This document shows positions 12,487 through 23,290 of a DNA stretch of 64,000 bases, in pieces. Numbering within the stretch: the stretch's first letter is position 1; each line of letters opens with the position of its first letter. Under the pieces are notes generated by a model. That model had not been told where the DNA came from. It saw only the letters and a program-made list of their open reading frames with translations, and searched no databases. This DNA comes from Hofstenia miamia (taxonomy: Eukaryota; Xenacoelomorpha; Acoela), in NCBI GenBank assembly GCA_004352715.1, contig SCFE01000002.1:5568896-5632895 (forward strand), given 5' to 3'. Both the position numbers and the translations under genes were made by a program.

Positions 12487-15433
12487 GGCATGTTAATTAA
12501 AGAAGAACAGACTACTTCAGAGGTGCAGAAGAGAAGTATGAAGGAGTAAAAAATGTATAAGGATCAGTTGGCATAGACCGAGCAGTGGTGGATAATGGTA
12601 AGGAAGGAAGTGATACTATTGACAAGTACAAGTAGACAAAGGAAATATCGAGATTGTAGAAGACCAAGATAGTTGAATTTGTGACAGTAGAAATTAGAGC
12701 AATAGGAGCAGAAAACAAAAAGAATATGAGCCACTTCGAGAATGGGGTTGTATTAAAGAAAACAATAATGTTAGGAACCATTGAATTCCAAAAGAGAACT
12801 TTCAATCTTATTACATAATCATAGTGAATCATAAAATGATATTCAAGGATATTCGATCCCTTCTATGATACTTAGAGCAACTTAATGATTCCTACAACAG
12901 ATTTTAATGACTTTGATATGATAATACTGTTAGTGGCATCTGTGATATTGTTGGGTAATTCATTAAAATAATAAACTTGCAGAGTTAAATATTTGATTGC
13001 TCACTGTTGCAATTAAATCTATGATTATCAATACATTTAAAACTTTGCTATATCATTGTATAATTTTAAAGAAGATATGCTTCTGTCTGTATTAAATGTT
13101 TGAAAATGTATATTAAAAATGAATTATTTAAATGCCTACCAGCGAGAACAGGGAATATGTTGGATAAGATATGTTCAATCGGATGACAATAAATCGACAC
13201 AATGCTTGTTGGAGCTGTCCACTCGTGATGGAGCTTGTGGATTGATTTGTAGAATATAGGCATATGCAGCAAACGATGGCTATAATAAAATAGAACTTCG
13301 ATTACAAAAACACAACCAGCAATGTGAAAAACTGTAGTGTGCCAACTAGGCAACTGTGAAGTAAGTACCATTCGCCATCTTACAACTGGAAGCATTAAAT
13401 AAAGGAAAAGCGGTCCAACTACAAATGCATTGAATGTAGTGATGATGAAGGCCTTTAAAACTTTTACTGAATCAGTGGCCTAAATTGATAAAACATGTTA
13501 AATTTGCTTAAGAGATTTTAGCCTATGCGAAATATTAATAATTGAAGAAATTGTTAAGTAATATATATACTTGCAACAAATTTATTAAAAATTCTTTTTT
13601 GATTTATTATTCAGCTGTAATATATTTATTAATGTAACTATAAGCATAAACTTACTGGAAATTTATCTTGTTGAATTTTGAATTGCAAGATTGCAGGAGG
13701 TTTGTATACATCTATGAGAATTAATATTACACTGTAGATGTAAAAGATGCCATTGCCCAATAAGTTTACTCCAACAAAATAGCACATGGCCCCATCTCCA
13801 TTGAAAACGTCATAGTAAATCCAAGTAAATACTTCCTAAATTAGCAAAAAATACAACAAGCCATAAGAAAACATATTGTATAAGATTGTCTCTACAAAGT
13901 ATGGCGAATTCAGATAAATTTCAGACCTCTGGATTAGTTTCAAAATATAATTTTTTGAAACATAATCCGACAAAATATACAGAGGTTATTGATAGAAAAA
14001 CTATTATAAGTTGTTGTTGTTGTTGTAACCATTTATTTAACCATGGTAGTCCGTTGGACATAACATAAACATATAATTACAACTGGCAAAATGGTGGATC
14101 AGCTCGGAGATTAGTTAGAAATGTCTTAAAGTTTTTCATAGTTGTGTATAAATTCACATATCCATCAGGTAACAAGTTCAGGAGTTGGATGCAGAGTAGA
14201 AACGGGGATCTTCTAAATCGCTCTGTCGTGACATGGCGACGGTATAAAGCGACACATGGGACGTAGTTCATCCGGCGAAGATTATGGATACAGGTCTTCA
14301 CTTCGGGGCGGTACTGCAGCAGAGCCGGGGGCAGAGTCCTTGGCAAAGTTTGAACGCAAAACAGGACAGACCGAAGTTTCGTCGGTAGGACAGAGTGTCC
14401 AGACATAAGTCATTGTAGATTGTCTCTGGGGTGGCGTCAAGGGGGCCGAGATTGTTGATGGTTCGCATGGCGCGACGCTGTAGAGTTTCTAGCTTGCGGG
14501 ACAGCACAGGGCCAATGCCCGCCAGGAGGATAGATCCGTATTCAAGATGTGGTCGAATATAGGCCACATACAGTTTTCGNNNNNNNNNNNNNNNNNNNNN
14601 NNNNNNNNNNNNNNNNNNNNNNNNNNNNNNNNNNNNNNNNNNNNNNNNNNNNNNNNNNNNNNNNNNNNNNNNNNNNNNNNNNNNNNNNNNNNNNNNNNNN
14701 NNNNNNNNNNNNNNNNNNNNNNNNNNNNNNNNNNNNNNNNNNNNNNNNNNNNNNNNNNNNNNNNNNNNNNNNNNNNNNNNNNNNNNNNNNNNNNNNNNNN
14801 NNNNNNNNNNNNNNNNNNNNNNNNNNNNNNNNNNNNNNNNNNNNNNNNNNNNNNNNNNNNNNNNNNNNNNNNNNNNNNNNNNNNNNNNNNNNNNNNNNNN
14901 NNNNNNNNNNNNNNNNNNNNNNNNNNNNNNNNNNNNNNNNNNNNNNNNNNNNNNNNNNNNNNNNNNNNNNNNNNNNNNNNNNNNNNNNNNNNNNNNNNNN
15001 NNNNNNNNNNNNNNNNNNNNNNNNNNNNNNNNNNNNNNNNNNNNNNNNNNNNNNNNNNNNNNNNNNNNNNNNNNNNNNNNNNNNNNNNNNNNNNNNNNNN
15101 NNNNNNNNNNNNNNNNNNNNNNNNNNNNNNNNNNNNNNNNNNNNNNNNNNNNNNNNNNNNNNNNNNNNNNNNNNNNNNNNNNNNNNNNNNNNNNNNNNNN
15201 NNNNNNNNNNNNNNNNNNNNNNNNNNNNNNNNNNNNNNNNNNNNNNNNNNNNNNNNNNNNNNNNNNNNNNNNNNNNNNNNNNNNNNNNNNNNNNNNNNNN
15301 NNNNNNNNNNNNNNNNNNNNNNNNNNNNNNNNNNNNNNNNNNNNNNNNNNNNNNNNNNNNNNNNNNNNNNNNNNNNNNNNNNNNNNNNNNNNNNNNNNNN
15401 NNNNNNNNNNNNNNNNNNNNNNNNNNNNNNNNN

Positions 15434-15467
<34 letters not shown>

Positions 15468-18400
15468 CATCCATATTTTCAGATGGATTTCCTGTGATTT
15501 ATGTAAGAAAATTTTTTCCAGATCCTTGTTCATAAATCATCTAAAAAACAAGCATTTTGGAATGTATATTTGTTTCCCAATGTAAGCACAGTCAGACGTA
15601 CAAAAATATACTAGATTAGAATTGAAAACATGGATACTATAATTTTGATCAGAAGTTAATTTGGAGATGGCATGACAGAAAGATTAATTCAAAGCTTAGT
15701 AATATTGATTAATTTCCTTTTAATGATGACTTCTGATTTTTCATCGAGGCACTAGACCAAACGCATTGGACAAATCAAGCAATGCTACAGCCGATGAGCT
15801 GCCGTCTTCGAGTGCCGTAATCCACTTTTGGTAGGCAGGAGCTATCTGGTCCGTTGTAGAATGGCCTTTGAGGAAACCAAACTGGGTGTCGTTGATGAGC
15901 TTGTTGCCAGTTAGGTGGGGCACGACTGCCGTGTTGACAATGTCTTCCATGNACTTCTGATTTTTCATCTCAATAAAATAATTTGCTAAAGGTTATTGAC
16001 AATTTAAACTTTTATATCAATTTGCAGCTGTCTGTGGAAAGGAAAATGTTTGTGTATCTTAATCTTGTTGCTTCCTTTACACAAAACGTATTTCTTGATT
16101 CTTAACTCTAAACTACATATCAATTTTTTAAAACTTTTATGGTTTTTAATAAACTTTAAATGAATATAACTTATAAACTAATAAAGCTACCTAAGATAGG
16201 TGAGCACTACTGAATCATTTCTTCGGTTATTTTCATTTTTAGTTCGTGCCCTGTAACTGAGGGTTAAGCTAATCTAAATTTGATATATTGAAATTAGCCC
16301 TAAATTCCAGAAAACATTGATTTTTGGTAAGAATAACTGAAATTAACTTCTTGAGAAAGGATTTCTTCCTTTTTCTTAACGTTAAGCAAAGAGAAAGTAG
16401 GACTTTATAATGCTAGAGAAAAATCAAGCATTTCTTGGAATTTCGCAATTAATTTTTACTGTGATACAGAAATTGTTTGAATTGCACAGTTCACGGTTTG
16501 GACAAGACGACATTTGATATTCTTGAAGATACTTCACAATCCAAACAATTCTATAGTTTCCATTACGTATGCAAAATTGAACCAACAGGTGGAATATATC
16601 TCACTGCAAGGTGGATAGAGAGGGGGTGGGGTCTGGGCCCTCTCTAGGACAAAACAAATTCAATAAAAGAGTGTAATAAAAAATTACATAGAAAATTTGT
16701 TCAATACCTAATTACGACTTAATTTTATCTTGGGACCCAGGTTGAAAAATAATAATAATCTTACTATTTTTAGCCTTATACTATAAAAAACTTATTCAAC
16801 TTACTAAGCCTTAGCATTCTACAACAATCTTAATAATTCTAAGAATATTGTTTAGTAAGTTTACTAAGTATCACTTTAAATAATAATCTTAGTAACTTTA
16901 AGACTGTTTGCTATTAAGATTACTAAGTCTATGTACAGTACTTAATAAGAATAACAGAGTAAAACTTTCATAAAAAATAGGTCAAAATTTCCGACAAAAT
17001 GTTGTCTACATCTCTTTTTTCCTAACAAATATATCCGGAATAGATAAAAACTGAAACTGGTCTGAATAAATTTAATATATTGAAATTAACTGTACTATTT
17101 ATAATTGCCGTGCGCCATCTATTGAAGCAAATTAGAGGAAATGGCATGCTTATGAGATTCCCAAATACGTCAGATAGGTTCTGATAATAATCATCATGGT
17201 TTTTCTTAGGGTAAAATTTAAAGTTTGTTGTATGTTATGATTTAAGAAGTCACCCATAATATATTTTACAAGAAACGCATGAAACTTGCATTTATGTTGT
17301 TTTAACAACGAGTCAAGCCGAGCCTAGCCGAGCTTGAGCAGAGTAATGGATNCTTGTCAATGAGACGAGCTTCTAACGAGCCGAGCCGAGCTTGAGCAGA
17401 GTATTGGATATACAACGAGCCCAAAACGAGCCGTTTTTACGCAAACCAAATTTATAGTGCCGCTTGTTAATTTGATTATGCATATTTTTCTTATTTTTTC
17501 ATTCAATATTCCTTACTTATAATCTTATTTTAGAAATATTTATTAAATAATAGGAAGAGCAATGGAAAAAATTCTGCTGATCACAATATTTATAGCGTAA
17601 TAGAAATTGGCGCAGACTTAACGAAGATTTAACATTAAAAAAATTTACTTAGACTAATATAAATGGAAAATAAATTTTTGTTAACACTAGCACTCCGATT
17701 ATTTAATACACCCTTTAATTCCTAATCCGGTCATAAATGACCGGTATTTGTGTAGCATCAGACTTGTCAATGAGACGAGCTTCTAACGAGCCGAGCCGAG
17801 CTTGAGCAGAGTATTGGATATACAACGAGCCCAAAACGAGCCGTTTTTACGCANNNNNNNNNNNNNNNNNNNNNNNNNNNNNNNNNNNNNNNNNNNNNNN
17901 NNNNNNNNNNNNNNNNNNNNNNNNNNNNNNNNNNNNNNNNNNNNNNNNNNNNNNNNNNNNNNNNNNNNNNNNNNNNNNNNNNNNNNNNNNNNNNNNNNNN
18001 NNNNNNNNNNNNNNNNNNNNNNNNNNNNNNNNNNNNNNNNNNNNNNNNNNNNNNNNNNNNNNNNNNNNNNNNCCGAGCTGAAACGAGCCTCATGGAAAGA
18101 TTTTTGTGGCGAGTTGAGCCAAGCCGAACTTACTCAAAATTTAAACGAGCCGAGCTTAGGAATTACGGCTCGTTTACAAATCTGATACATTTATATATAC
18201 TAGAATGTATTTCATGCATCAATATCAACACTACGATGAGGAATGAAGAAATCCTTATTGCATTTTTCTTAAAAAGGAATTCCGTCTGTAAAGTGAGTGA
18301 AGATAGGAAAACTACGATTTACTGTTCTTAACACTTAGTCACAGATTTAACCCATTTAGACTTGACTTACCTTAAAGTTTATTATGAATTATTACATATA

Positions 18401-20687
18401 TGTGGAGGTGTGTATGATGTAATAATTATAAGTTCTATGAAAAACCACACTAAGTAACACGATCGAATTTTCGAACAATCGGTCTATATTGGTAAAAAAT
18501 TATAAACAGTTTTGTGTACGTCATAATGCTAAAAAATATTTATATGGCGGCTCAGCACTGCTAGTCTCAATTGTTTCTGATGACATTAAGAAATATTTCC
18601 TATTGCTAATATTTTCATTGATATTATCTGTGCAAATTTGTACACATTGTGACTTAATCATGTAATTTTTTAGCAAAGTAATATTTTAATGACATGCTAT
18701 ATTATGATTTGTGAATAATTCAAATTCAACTACTTTCACTATATATTTCATTTTGCGGAATGCTAATTTTTACAAGGTTGCTTCAATACTAAATTATACC
18801 AATATTTAAACCAAATTTATTTAAGAGTTTGAAAAATAGCCTACTAGTTTAATAAACGGTTGAATATAAATTCATATCTCAATAAAAATCAAGATTCTAC
18901 ATGTGTACAAGTGTACATATTGTGTCTCACGTAGATATAACTCGTTAAAGAAAGATTTAATTTCTAAACAGTTATATGTTTGTGCTATTAAATGTAGCAA
19001 TCTCAGTAAACTCCATGATCCCTAATGCATAATTTCAATCCAGTTTCTCAAGAACCCCGCTGCTGACCCGATTGCATACCTTTGAAATATATTAAAATAT
19101 AATTTAGGATTCTCCTAATATATATTTGTGAATATCCACTAATTATTCTATCTTTATTGAATATATACATTTCTATAATTTCCTAAGTTTTCATTCACAA
19201 TCAGACCTGTTAAATAAATAATTTCTTCAAAATATAGTGAGATAGAATTTATCTTTTTAATGATTTCCTGCTGTATTTAGTAATATTTTTAAGAAAATAA
19301 AATCTAAATAATTGGGAATAACAGTAAAGTTAGATTCGTCTCATTACCAGCATGATTGCAAGATTTAGAAACGCTGTTTTTTGTGTTGAGAAAATATTAA
19401 GTTTACTAGAATCGTACTTTTCTAATTGGAGAAACTTGACTATGCTTGGCTACTATCAGAAAAAATGTATCTAAGAAAATTTTGATCTTATTCTTAAGGA
19501 TAATGATCCTATATAAGTGATTTTAAATATCATGTGATACATGAAAACTTAGTTTTGAGAAAATCAATTATAAAGTTTTTAAAACATAACCAGATAGCAA
19601 TTACTGCAGTTAAGTCCATAATTTGAGTTTAAAATTCACCAGGGATATATTGCTTTTCAACTGAATCAATATCATTGGATTTCTTCAAGTGTTTGTCCTT
19701 CCTCGGGCCCTTTGTTTTCTCACAGGAGGCTCTGATAGAGCCACTTATGCGGCTGTAGTCTAGTTCTCGATTTATAGCTTGAGAATGATAGCCAATATCT
19801 AAGCCTAATTTACCAAATACTTTCCCTGTAGCTTGCTCTTCATCATTGTAGACAATAGTGACACAGTGAACATCAAATTCAAGCCTTTTTCTACCAAGAA
19901 ATATGCTTTTTGGGCAACGTGCCCAAATGAGATAGTGAAATGCCTCGTTGCAGTTCTGGGTCCCACCATGGAGACACGTTTCAAGTATTTTAATCTGTGG
20001 GCATTAAAGATCTTTTGCCGCAGATCATTTTGATACCAAATTTAAGGAGTTCAGTGCAATAGATCAAAAGTCATGCATACTTAATTAGCTAAGACAATGG
20101 GCTACACTGCTTGATTAAAAGTCACTTTTTAGCCACATAGAGACCAATTTTCGTTGTAGATAGAGAATTAAAGATACATTTGTTGACAAAAACACAAAAG
20201 TGACCCGAATGCCAAAAATCGTGAAAGTATGGCTAATGTCTAACCTTAATGGTGAAAATTTGCGATAAAGATATTCATGTGCTTGAAGTCATGAATGTTT
20301 CATGACTGAGCAAGATATTGAAACGTAAGTGAAAGAGCTGGCATTAATCTTTTTTTGTGGTGTTTTCCGAATTTGATATATTTGTCAGTGCGTGAGCCAT
20401 GAACGAATATAATTTTTTTTGAAAAAATTGCAGATTGCAAAAAATACTTGTTATTTAGGGTTAAGCTACCAAGATGAAGTGATGCTGTTACTTCAAATAA
20501 CAATCAGATACTCATAACTCACAACAGTTATGTGCACGCCGTTAGAAGTAAGGAACCCAGTACATAATTCATGCACTGATAATGGTTTTATTTGAATAAA
20601 TGTAAATCTACAGACATTCAATGTTAAAGTAACGAAAGAGACAAGCAAACTTCATTATTTAAATAATGACCATATATGTATATAAAT

Positions 20688-20731
<44 letters not shown>

Positions 20732-22463
20732 CAGAGATGGAAATGGGCTGAGTACATTGAAAAAGTTCCCAGCCCATCAATTTCAAATAAGACTGGATGC
20801 CATTTTACCGAAAAAGTGGGTTATGGATAAGTTTAATCTAAACTAGGTTTTCATGATAATGATTCATTTTTCTCTTATACATTGATGACATTCAAAACTA
20901 AAAAATGGGTAAGTCAAAGCAGGTAAACATAACTTTATTAATAGTAGGTCTTCCAAGTAATTGTATATTGGTTTATCTTCATGTATGTCCATTACTTTAT
21001 GCCAGAAGCATTTAGATTTTTTAGTTTTTCAGCGATGGTTAAAACATTGGCACTTGCTTAGACATATAATAATGGGAAATATTGATGGCTACTAGTAAAA
21101 TTTAAAAAAAGCAATAATTTGTATTTTTTTGCACAGCTATTGAGAAATTCGATACTGCCGACTGTATCACTACCCATTCGGATGCGTCTATGTTATACTG
21201 TCAGTCAGACTTGTAAATGAGCCAAGCTTCTAACTAGCCAAGCCGAGCCGAGCTGAGTCGAGCCGAGCTTGAGCATAGTATTTGATATACAACGAGCACA
21301 AAACGAGCCTATTTTAGGCAAAGCAAGTTTATAGTGCTGCTTGTTAATTTGACTATGCAGATTTTTCTTATTTTTAGCAGTCAGTGTGCCTTTCCTATAA
21401 TCATATTTATGAAATGTTTATTAAATAATAGGAAGAGCTATACAAAAAATTCTTTGAGCACAATATTGTTAAAAAAATACCGAGCTAAAACGAGCCTCAT
21501 TCAAAGATTTTATGTTGCGAGCCGAGCCGAACTTACCTAAAATTTAAGCGAGCCGAGCTGAGCCGAGCTTGAAAATGTCGGCTCGTTGACCTGTCTGCAG
21601 TCAGTCCAGCACTGCTGTTATCTTTTTCAGATTGGACTGTTGATTCTCGAGACTAATACAGCCGCCTATATACAATTGCTAGAGTTAGCAACTCTTGTTC
21701 CAAGTAGCACCAATATTACAACATGTCAAAATTATTTTTAGTGTGAAAGTCTCATATTCCTCAAGTTCATGTTGAGATTCGACAAGAGAAATTCCAGTTC
21801 AGTTAAAGCAAGAGGCATTATTAGAAAAATCAGCAAAAATATCCTTCGATTCTTCAATTTCAATGGTCCTAAGTTTGCATGGTGGTTCAGTGGAATCTTC
21901 ATCACATTTTCAGAAAAATATGTAAATAATGTCGCGGGAAACACAATATATTTATCAGTTATAACAACAATAACACATTAATTTAAATTTAATTAATCAA
22001 AACATGACGGCACTGGTAAAATATATATTAAGAAGGGAAATATTAATTTACATTTTAGCTCAGAAATAGCAAGCCCATTTCAGCCCAACCACCCAGCCTA
22101 GCCCAGCCCATGGACAACCCAACCCATGGACTGGACTGCAATGTTTAAGAACAGGGCCAATTAATACAATTTACGTGCTTACCATTTCCTTAACTTCATA
22201 AAAAGTCCACGATTGCAATTTTCGATTTTAATAAAAACACTGCAGTAAATGTAAATTAGAAAAATTAATCAATGTAATTTAAAAGAAATACTTCAGAACT
22301 CGTAGGAAAGTAACTTTACCTGGGCAGTAGATGAAATAAAAAACACCGGAATGTAACCAAGAAGCCAAACTACAATGAATGCCTGAATAGTTTGGGTAAG
22401 AGATGTATATTGATGTAGAAATCTAAGTACATTTCCAATGTCGTGTTTAACTTGACTTGACAT
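9167..22463 (-). CDS. FAXDC2-like fatty-acid/sterol hydroxylase, complete four-exon gene
   Basis: Four minus-strand coding exons (22463-22320, 13835-13656, 13479-13140, 9456-9167) join in phase to 317 codons from ATG to stop. This is close to the ~330 residues of vertebrate FAXDC2. The protein is a membrane di-iron hydroxylase of the fatty acid hydroxylase/sterol desaturase superfamily. The histidine boxes are HRLLH (residues 176-180), HKLHH (189-193) and HDFHH (262-266), with HPIEH at 207-211. Flanking blocks [12 protein letters not shown] and [10 protein letters not shown] closely match FAXDC2. Hydrophobic segments lie around residues 24-42, 67-92, 116-137 and 230-243, consistent with an ER-membrane enzyme. 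Relatives oxidise sterol C4-methyl groups or fatty acyl chains; the substrate here cannot be inferred. No disruption is seen, and it is the only clearly intact host gene in the window. Transcription start and 5' UTR exons are undetermined. Confidence 0.93.
11755..12072 (+). pseudogene. Tc1-like transposase C-terminal relic in the hydroxylase intron
   Basis: Read in one frame, this stretch gives [15 protein letters not shown], then [20 protein letters not shown], then a normal Tc1-type C-terminus ending in [15 protein letters not shown] and a stop. In-frame stops lie at 11764-11766 (TAA), 11779-11781 (TAA) and near 11851 (TAG). The catalytic Glu of PIENVW is Lys. The N-terminal half is too decayed to follow. 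It resembles the transposase at 7.0-8.1 kb in the shared motifs but is a different, older copy, inserted opposite to the host gene. Confidence 0.85.
12423..12486 (+). repeat. (CAT)n trinucleotide microsatellite
   Basis: About 20 near-perfect CAT/ATC repeats. They create a poly-histidine open frame on the plus strand, which I regard as spurious because it lies inside an intron. Confidence 0.95.
13140..13479 (-). CDS. hydroxylase coding exon 3 (first two histidine boxes)
   Basis: 340 bases, preceded by CAATTTAG and followed by GTAGGC. It starts [11 protein letters not shown] and carries [22 protein letters not shown] and HPIEH. The last base pairs with two bases of exon 4 to make the glycine codon of VLAG. 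The intron before it is only 176 bp, in contrast to its kilobase neighbours. Confidence 0.95.
13656..13835 (-). CDS. hydroxylase coding exon 2
   Basis: Exactly 60 codons, bounded by a TTTAG acceptor and a GTAAGT donor, phase 0 at both ends. It holds a hydrophobic stretch and ends [12 protein letters not shown], matching the linker that precedes the hydroxylase domain in FAXDC2. Confidence 0.9.
14011..14579 (-). mobile_element. non-LTR retrotransposon 3' end (CR1/Jockey-like)
   Basis: Minus-strand frames give [18 protein letters not shown] and [12 protein letters not shown], the C-terminal end of a LINE reverse transcriptase. A frameshift near 14310-14340 follows, then [16 protein letters not shown] (usual form: RxIxLWNxLP). 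The 3' end shows AAATAAATGGTTACAACAACAAC, finishing in CAA repeats at 14026-14011; tandem-repeat tails are typical of CR1-like LINEs. The upstream part is lost in the N run 14580-15433. It sits in the same orientation as the host gene, inside its first intron. Confidence 0.82.
15434..15464. repeat. (AT)n microsatellite after an N run
   Basis: Pure AT dinucleotides at the right edge of the 854-base N run. Confidence 0.9.
15741..15951 (-). pseudogene. LINE reverse-transcriptase fragment (fingers and palm motif A)
   Basis: Reads [16 protein letters not shown] and then [15 protein letters not shown], the RT blocks QFGFRKGRSTTDQ and FLDLSKAFDRVP. The first motif-A Asp is present but the second (AFD) is Gly. 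It lies upstream, in element orientation, of the LINE end at 14.0-14.6 kb and could be the same element or family. It stops exactly at a single N (15952). The 17 bases right of the N recur at 15728-15744. Confidence 0.85.
16757..16930. repeat. array of CTTACTAAG / CTTAGTAA motifs
   Basis: The octamer TTACTAAG or its inverse recurs at least six times at irregular spacing in about 170 bp, with an AATAATAATCTTA phrase near both ends. It looks like the internal part of a small transposon or a motif cluster. No element ends were established. Confidence 0.5.
17353..17853 (+). repeat. contig with identical 91-bp ends (GAGCC-rich)
   Basis: Positions 17353-17443 and 17763-17853 are the same sequence, rich in GAGCCGAGCC and ACGAGCC. 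The block begins after a single N (17352) and ends at the N run 17854-18072. It is either two tandem copies of the MITE or an assembly loop through a repeat. The left flank (17308-17351) holds a third, diverged piece of the same motif array. Confidence 0.75.
17759..18184 (+). mobile_element. hAT-type MITE with GAGCC arrays, gapped copy
   Basis: Begins CAGACTTGTCAATGAGACGA and ends GGCTCGTTTACAAATCTG, whose reverse complement, CAGATTTGTAAACGAGCC, matches the start. Both ends carry several GAGCC/ACGAGC motifs. The centre is an N run. The 8 bp on either side do not match well, so the two halves may come from different copies. Confidence 0.65.
18193..19620. other. gene-free intronic AT-rich DNA
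   Basis: No coding, repeat or RNA signal was recognised on either strand. Confidence 0.55.
19629..20005 (-). pseudogene. Mutator-like transposase C-terminal fragment
   Basis: An open minus-strand reading without its own ATG gives [22 protein letters not shown], then [23 protein letters not shown] and GKLGLDIG, ending at TAA 19631-19629. The [10 protein letters not shown]...W.R.PK block is one I associate with the C-terminal end of a transposase-like protein family common in invertebrate genomes (Mutator-like domain). Over 110 codons are free of stops. A CCCACAG just before it could be a splice acceptor, but no upstream exon was found. The superfamily name is from memory and moderately certain. 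Confidence 0.55.
20701..20726. repeat. (AT)n microsatellite
   Basis: TA dinucleotide run directly followed by CAGAGATGGAAATGGGCTG, which looks like a hAT-type terminus; see the AGCCC-motif entry. Confidence 0.85.
20732..22140. other. interval bounded by AGCCCA-motif clusters
   Basis: The left edge holds GGAAATGGGCTG and CCCAGCCCATC; the right edge (22060-22140) holds AGCCCATTTC, CAGCCCAACC and CCAGCCTAGCCCAGCCCATG. The clusters are partly inverted relative to each other and enclose the MITE at 21206-21597. This may be an older hAT-type element with subterminal arrays, but the exact right end is not visible. Confidence 0.35.
21206..21597 (+). mobile_element. hAT-type MITE with GAGCC subterminal arrays, complete
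   Basis: 392 bp. The left end CAGACTTGTAAATGAGCC and the inverted right end CAGACAGGTCAACGAGCC form terminal repeats. The 8-bp flanks CTGTCAGT (21198-21205) and CAGTCAGT (21598-21605) differ at one base, an 8-bp target duplication as made by hAT transposases. Both ends hold clusters of GAGCC/AGCCGAGC; the centre is AT-rich and non-coding. It is the reference copy for the pieces at 17.3-18.2 kb. Confidence 0.88.
22320..22463 (-). CDS. hydroxylase coding exon 1
   Basis: ATG at 22463-22461 opens 48 codons ([16 protein letters not shown]...) ending CAG before a GTAAAG donor. It ends in phase 0, matching exon 2. The segment [19 protein letters not shown] is a likely membrane helix. The N-terminus is poorly conserved in the family, so start choice rests on the absence of a better ATG and good phase. 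Confidence 0.8.
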
Positions 22464-22679
22464 TTCAAAATTGAAAGTGTTTGTTTGCCCTTAGCATATT
22501 ATATATGTGTGTAATTGTTGCCGCCATCTAGCAAGCAATTCAAAGGGAAATCGAGAAATTAAATTTTCCAAAAACTAGACTAATAAAAACTATTATTAAC
22601 TTGTCTTGAAAAGAATCACAAAATGTTAAAAAAATTTTGTTACACACAAAAATATTGGAATAATAAATGTTTATTGGAT

Positions 22680-23290
22680 AATGTAATCACCATTGAGTCT
22701 AATAAAAGCGGCTGGTGGAAATGACACCGAAGATAAAACTTCCAAAAGTTAGCGTATATGTTATTTTCTTGAAGATCTTATCTCAATTATTTTCTATGGG
22801 TCTATCTATATCAGGAAAGTCCTTTCTCCATGCCAACCACGCACTAGAGACTCTTCAAATGCTGTTGAAAGACTCTCACAAATATTTTTAACGTTCTTCT
22901 ACCAAAATCAATCTACCTCATCGATGTCAGGCATCTTTCATTTTTCATCTTCTTCAAAAACTCATTCAGTTTTGCTGTTGTAATTTTTACATTTTCTTGC
23001 GTGAGCTTCCCATTCGGGTGAAAATGCTCTATCTATGGACTCTAAAACGTTTCTGCATCATGATCCTCTATCCCATTTCTTATAGAATATTCCTACTTTT
23101 GCTTCAAACTTATACTTCCTTTTGGATGCTTAGTTTTGTTATGCACTGTTCAGTTTCTGCAGCATGACTTTGCCTAAGTTTTCCACCCACAATTTATTAG
23201 CTTCTTCTTGACTGCCATATCTTTGCTGTAAGGCGTTGTTCATTTTCAATGTACGTGGTTCAATAATGCCTCGAACTAACTAAGAAAGAA
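22680..23290 (-). other. possible decayed coding region, unrecognised
   Basis: Minus-strand reading gives protein-like pieces such as NALQQRYGSQEEANKLWVEN and SIDRAFSPEWEAHARK separated by stops. Base composition is less AT-rich than the surroundings. I do not recognise the family; it may be an old transposon or pseudogene. It lies just upstream of the hydroxylase gene on the same strand. Confidence 0.35.

Larger units (their letters stand above)
9457..13139 (-). other. hydroxylase intron 3 (3.7 kb)
   Basis: Intron between coding exons 3 and 4. Apart from the Tc1 transposase relic and the CAT microsatellite listed separately, no feature was recognised. An 85-codon plus-strand open frame at 10540-10797 is unlike known proteins. 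Confidence 0.8.
13836..22319 (-). other. hydroxylase intron 1 (8.5 kb)
   Basis: Between coding exons 1 and 2. Contains LINE fragments, GAGCC-type MITEs and a Mutator-like fragment (listed separately). The 18193-19620 part shows no recognisable gene or repeat beyond AT-rich DNA. Confidence 0.8.

Noticed and set aside
12200-12496. Plus-strand open frame ending in a histidine run
   Set aside because: It is the CAT microsatellite read as protein, inside an intron of the hydroxylase gene.
17759-18192. 8-bp target duplication for the gapped GAGCC MITE
   Set aside because: TGTAGCAT and ATACATTT do not match; the two sides may belong to different copies joined at the gap.
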